From contig NW_003125802.1 of the NCBI RefSeq assembly GCF_000003605.2, forward strand, positions 1 to 15,904: a stretch of 15,904 nucleotides of DNA. Reading direction: 5' to 3'. Of the stretch, positions 10,276 through 15,904 are shown in pieces. The notes beneath the pieces are model-generated. The model did not search any database. It saw only the letters and a program-made list of their open reading frames with translations, and had not been told where the DNA came from. Position numbers and translations under genes: made by a program. Within the stretch, counting starts at the first letter, position 1. Every line of letters begins with the position of its first letter. This DNA is from Saccoglossus kowalevskii. Taxonomy: Eukaryota; Hemichordata; Enteropneusta; Harrimaniidae.

Positions 10276-10535
10276 CGATTCACACAGGTGTTCAGGGTTC
10301 GATTCACAGAGGTGTTCAGGGTTCGATTCACACAGGTATTCAGGGTTCGATTCACACAGGTATTCAGAGTTCTATTCACAGAGGTATTCAGAGTTCTATT
10401 CACACAGGTATTCAGAGTTCGATTCACACAGGTATTCAGGGTTCGATTCACACAGGTATTCAGGGTTCGATTCACACAGGTATTCAGGATTCGATTCATA
10501 CAGGTATTCAGGGTTCGATTCACACAGGTATTCAA
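10276..10535. repeat. Alpha module, copy C (truncated)
   Basis: GGTGTTC, CACAGAGGTGTTC (CAGAGG at 10307), two GAGTTCTATT units, one followed by CACAGAGG, and GGATTCGATTCATAC match 7853-8112 at offset 2423. The copy stops before the GGCTCG and GGTGCAATT units and runs into the irregular stretch that follows, so only the first half of alpha is present. Confidence 0.8.
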
Positions 10536-10735
10536 AGTTCGATTCACACAGGTATTCAGGTTCGATTCACACAGTATTCAGGGCTCGATTCACACAGGTA
10601 TTCAGGGTTCGATTCACACAGATATTCAGGGTTCCATTCACACAGGTATTCAGGGTTCGATTCACACAGGTATTCAGGATTCGATTCACACAGGTATTCA
10701 GAAGTGCGATTCACACAAGGTATACAGGGTTTGAT
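10535..10735. repeat. Irregular junction with clustered indels
   Basis: This is the most disordered stretch of the array. Changes include CAAAGTTCG (10533), a lost G in ATTCAGGTTCG (10558), a lost G in CACAGTATTC (10573), GGCTCG (10582), CAGATATTCAGGGTTCC (10620), an inserted base in CAGAAGTGCG (about 10700) and an inserted base plus substitution in CACAAGGTATACAGG (about 10717). It lies between truncated alpha copy C and a segment with epsilon- and gamma-type markers (CATGG at 10749, CATCG at 10797). It is the best candidate for a rearrangement seam. Confidence 0.65.
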
Positions 10736-11185
10736 TCACACAGGTATTCATGGTTTGATTCACACAGGTATTCAGGGTTCGATTCACACAGGTATTCATC
10801 GTTCGATTCACACAGGTATTCAGAGTTCGATTCACACAGGTATTCAGAGTTTGATTCACACAGGTATTCAGGGGTCGATTCACACAGGTATTCAGAGTTT
10901 GATTCACACAGGTATTCAGGGTTCGATTCACACAGGTATTCAGGGTTCGATTCATACAGGTATTCAGGGTTCGTTTCACAAAGGTATTCAGGGTTCGATT
11001 CACACAGGTATTCAGAGTTCGATTCACACAGGTATTCAGGGTTCGATTCACACAGGTATTCAGGGTTCGATTCACACAGGTATTCAGGGTTCGATTCACA
11101 CAGGTATTCAGGGTTTGATTCACACAGGTATTCAGGGTTCGATTCACACAGGTATTCAGGGTTCGATTCACACAGGTATTCAGAG
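10736..11185. repeat. Array segment with mixed epsilon/gamma markers
   Basis: It contains one ATTCATGG unit (10749) and one ATTCATCG unit (10797) two units apart, a pairing not seen elsewhere. A GGTTCGTTTCACAAAGG unit near 10970 combines the GTTTCAC and CACAAAGG changes that sit in separate units at 2831 and 3078. The rest is consensus with scattered CAGAG and TTTG units. The mixing of markers suggests recombination or gene-conversion patches between modules. Confidence 0.55.
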
Positions 11186-12049
11186 TTCCATTCACACAGG
11201 TATTCAGGGTTCGATTCACACAGGTATTCAGGGTTCGATTCACACAGGTATTCAGGGTTCGATTCACACAGGTATTCAGGGTTCGATTCACACAGGTATT
11301 CAGAGTTCGATTCACACAGGTATTCAGGGTTCGATTCACACAGGTATTCATCGTTCGATTCACACAGGTATTCAGAGTTCGATTCACACAGGTATTCAGG
11401 GTTCGATTCACACAGGTATTCAGAGTTTGATTCACACAGGTATTCAGGGTTCGATTCACACAGGTATTCAGGGTTCGATTCACACAGGTATTCAGGGTTC
11501 GATTCACACAGGTATTCAGGGTTTGATTCACACAGGTATTCAGAGTTCGATTCACACAGGTATTCAGGGTTCGATTCACACAGGTATTCAGGGTTCGATT
11601 CACACAGGTATTCAGGGTTCGATTCACACAGGTATTCAGGGTTCGATTCACACAGGTATTCAGGGTTCGATTCACACAGGTATTCAGAGTTCGATTCACA
11701 CAGGTATTCAAGGTTCGATTCACACAGGTATTCAGGGTTCGATTCACACAGGTATTCAGGGTTCGATTCACACAGGTATTCAGAGTTCGATTCACACAGG
11801 TATTCAGGGTTCGATTCACACAGGTATTCAGGGTTCGATTCACACAGGTATTCAGGGTTCGATTCACACAGGTATTCAGGGTTCGATTCACACAGGTATT
11901 CTGGGTTCGATTCATACAGGTATTCAGGGTTCGATTCACACAGGTATTCAGAGTTCGATTCACACAGGTATTCAGGGTTTGATTCACACAGGTATTCAGG
12001 GTTCGATTCACACAGGTATTCAGGGTTCGATTCACACAGGTATTCAGAG
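11186..12049. repeat. Gamma module, expanded copy 2
   Basis: GAGTTCC (TTCC at 11186), ATTCATCG (CATCG at 11349) and ATTCTGGG (CTGGG at 11901) occur in the gamma order. However, CATCG and CTGGG are 552 bp (23 units) apart instead of 192 bp (8 units), so 15 units are inserted between them. The last part, about 11773-12080, repeats at 12301-12608 with a period of 528 bp (22 units). This copy and the next therefore form a tandem higher-order pair. Confidence 0.75.
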
Positions 12050-12621
12050 TTCCATTCACACAGGTATTCAGGGTTCGATTCACACAGGTTTTCAGAGTTT
12101 GATTCACACAGGTATTCAGGGTTCGATTCACACAGGTATTCAGGGTTCGATTCACACAGGTATTCAGGGTTCGATTCACACAGGTATTCAGAGTTCGATT
12201 CACACAGGTATTCAGGGTTCGATTCACACAGGTATTCATCGTTCGATTCACACAGGTATTCAGAGTTCGATTCACACAGGTATTCAGGGTTCGATTCACA
12301 CAGGTATTCAGAGTTCGATTCACACAGGTATTCAGGGTTCGATTCACACAGGTATTCAGGGTTCGATTCACACAGGTATTCAGGGTTCGATTCACACAGG
12401 TATTCAGGGTTCGATTCACACAGGTATTCTGGGTTCGATTCATACAGGTATTCAGGGTTCGATTCACACAGGTATTCAGAGTTCGATTCACACAGGTATT
12501 CAGGGTTTGATTCACACAGGTATTCAGGGTTCGATTCACACAGGTATTCAGGGTTCGATTCACACAGGTATTCAGAGTTCCATTCACACAGGTATTCAGG
12601 GTTCGATTCACACAGGTATTC
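12044..12621. repeat. Gamma module, copy 3
   Basis: This is a copy of 6931-7508 at offset 5113: TTCC at 12050, GGTTTTC at 12087, CATCG at 12237, CTGGG at 12429 and TTCC at 12578. Copies 1 and 3 share the eight-unit CATCG-to-CTGGG spacing and the GGTTTTC unit, which copy 2 lacks. It follows copy 2 directly and shares its final GAGTTCC unit. Confidence 0.85.
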
Positions 12622-12689
12622 AGGGTTCGATTCACACAGGTATTCAGGGTCGATTCACACAGGTATTCAGGGTTCGATTCACACAGGTA

Positions 12690-13330
12690 TTCAGAGTTCT
12701 ATCACACAGGTATTCAGAGTTCTATTCACACAGGTATTCAGAGTTCTATTCACACAGGTATTCAGGGTTCGATTCACACAGGTATTCAGGATTCGAATTC
12801 ACACAGGTATTCAGGGTTCGATTCACACAGGTATTCAGAGTTCGATTCACACAGGTATTCAGGGTTCGATTCACACAGGTATTCAGGGTTCGATTCACAC
12901 AGGTATTCAGGGTTCGATTCACACAGGTATTCGGAGTTCTATTCACACAGGTATTCGGAGTTCTATTCACACAGGTATTCAGGGTTCGATTCACACAGGT
13001 ATTCAGTGTTCGATTCACACAGGTATTCAGGGTTCGATTCACACAGGTATTCAGGGTTCGATTCACACAGGTATTCAGGGTTCGATTCACACAGGTATTC
13101 AGGGTTCGATTCACACAGGTATTCAGGGTTCGATTCACACAGGTATTCAGGGTTCGATTCACACAGGTATTCAGAGTTCTATTCACACAGATATTCAGAG
13201 TTCGATTCACACAGGTATTCAGGGTTCGATTCACACAGGTATTCAGGGTTCGATTCACACAGGTATTCAGGGTTCGATTCACACAGGTATTCAGGGTTCG
13301 ATTCACACAGGTATTCAGGATTTGATTCAC
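12690..13330. repeat. Beta module, copy 3, with local indels
   Basis: It matches 5175-5780: three GAGTTCTAT units, GGATTCG, paired ATTCGGAGTT (CGG at 12932 and 12956), CAGTGTTCG (about 13005) and GAGTTCTATTCACACAGATATTC (about 13174). It differs in having six, not five, consensus units after CAGTGTTCG. Its 5' part carries three single-base indels: a missing T in GGGTCGATTC (about 12648), a missing T in TTCTATCAC (about 12701) and an extra A in TTCGAATTC (about 12796). Copies 1 and 2 lack them, so they arose after duplication or are sequence errors. Confidence 0.83.
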
Positions 13331-13509
13331 ACAGGTATTCAGGGTTCGATTCACACAGGTATTCAGAGTTTGATTCACACAGGTATTCAGGGTTCGATTC
13401 ACACAGGTATTCAGGGTTCGATTCACACAGGTATTCAGGGTTCAATTCACACAGGTATTCAGGGTTCGATTCACACAGGTATTCAGGGTTCGATTCACAC
13501 AGGTATTCA

Positions 13510-13989
13510 GGGTTCGATTCACACAGATATTCAGAGTTCGATTCACACAGGTATTCAGGGTTCAATTCACACAGGTATTCAGGGTTCGATTCACACAGGT
13601 ATTCAGGGTTCGATTCACACAGGTATTCAGGGTTCGATTTACACAGGTATTCAGGGTTCGATTCACACAGGTATTCAGGGTTCGATTCACACAGGTATTC
13701 AGGGTTCGATTCACACAGGTATTCAGGGTTCGATTCACACAGGTATTCAGGGTTCGATTCACACAGATATTCAGAGTTCGATTCACACAGGTATTCAGGG
13801 TTCAATTCACACAGGTATTCAGGGTTCGATTCACACAGGTATTCAGGGTTCGATTCACACAGGTATTCAGGGTTCGATTTACACAGGTATTCAGGGTTCG
13901 ATTCACACAGGTATTCAGGGTTCGATTCACACAGATATTCAGGGTTCGATTCACACAGGTATTCAGGGTTCGATTCACACAGGTATTCA
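13510..13989. repeat. Tandem duplication of a 240-bp (ten-unit) higher-order repeat
   Basis: Positions 13510-13749 and 13750-13989 agree base for base apart from one G/A difference (CAGGTATT at 13692, CAGATATT at 13932). Each half holds GATATTCAGAG, TTCAATTC (13561 and 13801), GATTTACAC and consensus units in the same places. The related region 15482-15836 has a single copy of this block, and its internal markers match the second half. This is the clearest true higher-order repeat in the window. Confidence 0.9.
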
Positions 13990-14174
13990 GGGTTCGATTC
14001 ACACAGGTATTCAGAGTTCGATTCACACAGGTATTCAGGGTTCGATTCACACAGGTATTCAGGGTTCGATTCACACAGGTATTCAGGGTTCGATTCACAC
14101 AGGTATTCAGGGTTCGATTCACACAGGTATTCAGGGTTCGATTCACACAGGTATTCAGGGTTCGATTCACACAG
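13990..14174. repeat. End of the delta module before the GTAGTC unit
   Basis: Consensus units with one CAGAG unit at about 14013. The block has four units more than the equivalent stretch before 9378, and also four more than the one before 15876 once the four single-base losses there are allowed for. It leads directly into epsilon copy 3. I see nothing else in it. Confidence 0.6.
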
Positions 14175-14420
14175 GTAGTCAGAGTTCATTCACACAGGTA
14201 TTCAGGGTTTGATTCACACAGGTATTCATGGTTTGATTCACACAGGTATTCAGGGTTTGATTTACACAGGTATTCAGGGTTCGATTCACACAGGTATTCA
14301 GGGTTCGATTCACACAGGTATTCAGGGTTCGATTCACACAGGTATTCAGGGTTTGATTCACACAGGTATTCAGGGTTTGATTCACACAGGTATTGAGGGT
14401 TCGATTCACACAGGTATTCA
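14175..14420. repeat. Epsilon module, copy 3
   Basis: GTAGTCAGAGTTCATTC, GGGTTTG, ATTCATGGTTTG (CATGG at 14227), GGGTTTGATTTACAC, consensus units, GGGTTTG and ATTGAGGG (TGAG at 14394) repeat the order at 9378-9650. Delta followed by epsilon occurs here, at 9061-9650 and at 15482-15904, so the two behave as one larger ordered unit. Confidence 0.82.
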
Positions 14421-14483
14421 GGGTTCGATTCACACAGGTATTCAAGGGTTCGATTCACACAGGTATTCAGGGTTCGATTCACA

Positions 14484-14892
14484 CAGATTTTCAGAGTTCG
14501 ATTCACACAGGTATTCAGGGTTCGATTCACACAGGTATTCAGGGTTCGATTCACACAGGTATTCAGGGTTCGATTCACACAGGTATTCAGGGTTCGATTC
14601 ACACAGGTATTCAGGGTTCGATTCACACAGGTATTCAGGGTTCGATTCACACAGGTATTCAGGGTTCGATTCACACAGGTATTCAGGGTTCGATTCACAC
14701 AGGTATTCAGAGTTCGATTCACACAGGTATTCAGGGTTTGATTCACACAGGTATTCAGAGTTCGATTCACACAGGTATTCAGAGTTCGATTCACACAGGT
14801 ATTCAGGGTTCGATTCACACAGGTATTCAGAGTTTGATTCACACAGGTATTCAGGGTTCGATTCACACAGGTATTCAGGGTTCGATTCATAC
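14484..14892. repeat. Zeta module, copy 2 (paralogue of 1111-1519)
   Basis: CAGATTTTCAGAG (14484) is followed by eight consensus units, then CAGAG, GGGTTTG, CAGAG, CAGAG, consensus, GAGTTTG, and CATACAGG (14888). This equals the order and spacing at 1111-1519, at offset 13373. The inserted A in CAAGGGTTCG near 14444 marks its left edge. After CATACAGG the copies differ: GGG here, GAG at 1529. Confidence 0.75.
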
Positions 14893-15105
14893 AGGTATTC
14901 AGGGTTCGATTCACACAGGTATTCAGGGTTCGATTCACACAGGTATTCAGGGTTCGATTCACACAGGTATTCAGAGTTCGATTCACACAGGTATTCAGGG
15001 TTCGATTCACACAGGTATTCAGGGTTCGATTCACACAGGTATTCAGGGTTTGATTCACACAGGTATTCAGGGTTCGATTCACACAGGTATTCAGGGTTCG
15101 ATTCA

Positions 15106-15150
15106 CACAGGTGTTCAGAGTTCGATTCACAGAGGTGTTCAGAGGTTCGA
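15106..15150. repeat. Alpha module remnant with a one-base insertion
   Basis: CACAGGTGTTCAGAG is followed by CACAGAGGTGTTC (CAGAGG at 15130), the two diagnostic first units of alpha. The CAGAG changes and the extra G in CAGAGGTTCG (about 15143) are not seen in copies A to C. The rest of alpha is missing; the array goes straight to a GAGTTCTATTCACACAGATATTC unit of the beta 3' part. Confidence 0.65.
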
Positions 15151-15216
15151 TTCACACAGGTATTCAGGGTTCGATTCACACAGGTATTCAGGGTTCGATT
15201 CACACAGGTATTCAGA

Positions 15217-15836
15217 GTTCTATTCACACAGATATTCAGAGTTCGATTCACACAGGTATTCAGGGTTCGATTCACACAGGTATTCAGGGTTCGATTCACA
15301 CAGGTATTCAGGGTTCGATTCACACAGGTATTCAGGGTTCGATTCACACAGGTATTCAGGATTTGATTCACACAGGTATTCAGGGTTCGATTCACACAGG
15401 TATTCAGAGTTTGATTCACACAGGTATTCAGGGTTCGATTCACACAGGTATTCAGGGTTCGATTCACACAGGTATTCAGGGTTCAATTCACACAGGTATT
15501 CAGGGTTCGATTCACACAGGTATTCAGGGTTCGATTCACACAGGTATTCAGGGTTCGATTCACACAGATATTCAGAGTTCGATTCACACAGGTATTCAGG
15601 GTTCAATTCACACAGGTATTCAGGGTTCGATTCACACAGGTATTCAGGGTTCGATTCACACAGGTATTCAGGGTTCGATTTACACAGGTATTCAGGGTTC
15701 GATTCACACAGGTATTCAGGGTTCGATTCACACAGATATTCAGGGTTCGATTCACACAGGTATTCAGGGTTCGATTCACACAGGTATTCAGGGTTCGATT
15801 CACACAGGTATTCAGGGTTCGATTCACACAGGTATT
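15217..15836. repeat. Copy of 13176-14037 lacking one 240-bp higher-order repeat
   Basis: GAGTTCTATTCACACAGATATTC, CAGGATTTG, GAGTTTG and TTCAATTC (15482 and 15602) match 13176-13561 at offset 2041. From 15602 onward the match is better to 13801 onward at offset 1801. The change of exactly 240 equals one copy of the 13510-13989 tandem block. The GATTTACAC and CAGATATTCAGGG (15733) units follow as expected. Confidence 0.82.
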
Positions 15837-15904
15837 CAGGTTCGATTCACACAGTATTCAGGTTCGATTCACACAGTAGTCAGAGTTCATTCACACAGGT
15901 ATTC
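15837..15904. repeat. Units with repeated G losses and the start of another epsilon module
   Basis: CAGGTTCG, CACAGTATTC, CAGGTTCG and CACAGTAGTC each lack one G compared with consensus, four losses within about 40 bases. The GTAGTCAGAGTTCATTC unit at 15876 is the epsilon start seen at 9378 and 14175. The array continues beyond the window. G losses in short G runs can be real or can be long-read or assembly errors near a sequence end. Confidence 0.6.

Larger units (their letters stand above)
1..15904. repeat. Satellite/minisatellite array of a 24-bp unit, about 660 copies, filling the window
   Basis: Every part of the window is a head-to-tail copy of one 24-bp unit, always in the same orientation. 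Its two 12-base halves are ATTCACACAGGT and ATTCAGGGTTCG, about 46% GC. Most copies are consensus or differ at one to three positions. The commonest changes are CAGGG to CAGAG, TTCG to TTTG, TTCG to TTCA, GGTATT to GATATT and CACAC to ATACA. Nearly all copies keep 24 bp; the few one-base indels are listed separately. There is no interspersed unique DNA and neither array edge is present. No protein gene is called: five of six consensus frames lack stops, so the long frames follow from unit length and composition. ATG codons arise only from scattered point variants, and indels move the reading register freely without any sign that a frame is maintained. A eukaryotic nuclear satellite is the likely class; the species and family name are unknown. 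Confidence 0.97.

Noticed and set aside
9620-14212. A plus-strand open frame of about 1530 codons, and similar frames throughout
   Set aside because: They are translations of the 24-bp satellite. The same repeat is open in five frames, ATG codons come only from random variants, registers switch at indels, and there is no non-repeat N- or C-terminal domain, signal peptide or promoter.
1-15904. CRISPR array
   Set aside because: The repeats directly abut. There are no unique spacers of constant length between repeats, no leader and no cas genes.
1-15904. Telomeric or telomere-derived repeat (TTCAGGG resembles TTAGGG)
   Set aside because: TTCAGGG has an extra C and occurs once per 24 bp, not in runs. 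No true TTAGGG tract is present.
1-15904. Bacterial iterons, plasmid origin or integron-type repeats
   Set aside because: Copy number and length far exceed iteron arrays, and there is no initiator gene, AT-rich unwinding region or any bacterial gene.
1-15904. Hairpin-forming or palindromic satellite
   Set aside because: I looked for inverted repeats inside the unit (for example CAGG with CCTG, GATTC with GAATC on the same strand) and found none in the consensus. All units are in one orientation.

Overview
The whole window (1-15904) is one uninterrupted tandem satellite array. The unit is 24 bp and can be written as two 12-base halves, ATTCACACAGGT followed by ATTCAGGGTTCG. Window length divided by unit length gives about 660 copies. 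No unique sequence, rRNA, tRNA, transposon, CRISPR array or convincing gene occurs anywhere. The array begins before base 1 and runs past the last base, so neither end is seen.

The organism cannot be named from this sequence. The size of the array, the nested higher-order duplications, and decay of the single CpG in the unit to TpG or CpA (typical of cytosine methylation) all suggest a eukaryotic nuclear genome, from a heterochromatic or minisatellite locus. This is inference.

Long open reading frames exist only because of the unit. 24 is a multiple of three, and five of the six frames of the consensus have no stop codon. The forward frames read FDSHRYSG, IHTGIQGS and FTQVFRVR; the reverse frames read NRTLNTCV and ESNPEYLC. 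Plus-strand open frames such as 9620-14212 change peptide register at each one-base indel and simply carry on. I therefore annotate no CDS.

The real information lies in the variant units, which occur in a repeated order and mark large duplicated modules. Names are mine. Alpha (markers GGTGTTC, CACAGAGG, GGTGCAATT): 300-480 partly, 1750-2250, 7853-8353, 10276-10535, with a remnant at 15106-15150. Beta (GAGTTCTATT three times, then ATTCGGAGTT twice, then CAGTGTTCG): 3841-4393, 5162-5714, 12690-13330. Gamma (ATTCATCG to ATTCTGGG): 6931-7508, 11186-12049, 12044-12621. Delta (CAGATATTCAGAG, TTCAATTC, GATTTACAC): 560-745, 9061-9377, 13510-14174, 15482-15875. Epsilon (GTAGTCAGAG, usually ATTCATGG, then ATTGAGGG): 3538-3830, 9378-9650, 14175-14420, and starting again at 15876. 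Zeta (CAGATTTTCAG, then an ordered set of variants): 1111-1519 and 14484-14892. Between modules lie stretches of nearly pure consensus units (913-1110, 4514-4838, 9785-10004).

No genes work together here. The points most worth following up are the higher-order structure built from duplications of roughly 240-600 bp, the CpG-decay signature, and a perfect match in each consensus unit to the RNA polymerase III B-box consensus (GTTCGATTC against GWTCRANNC). That match makes the array a possible binding platform for TFIIIC-like factors.
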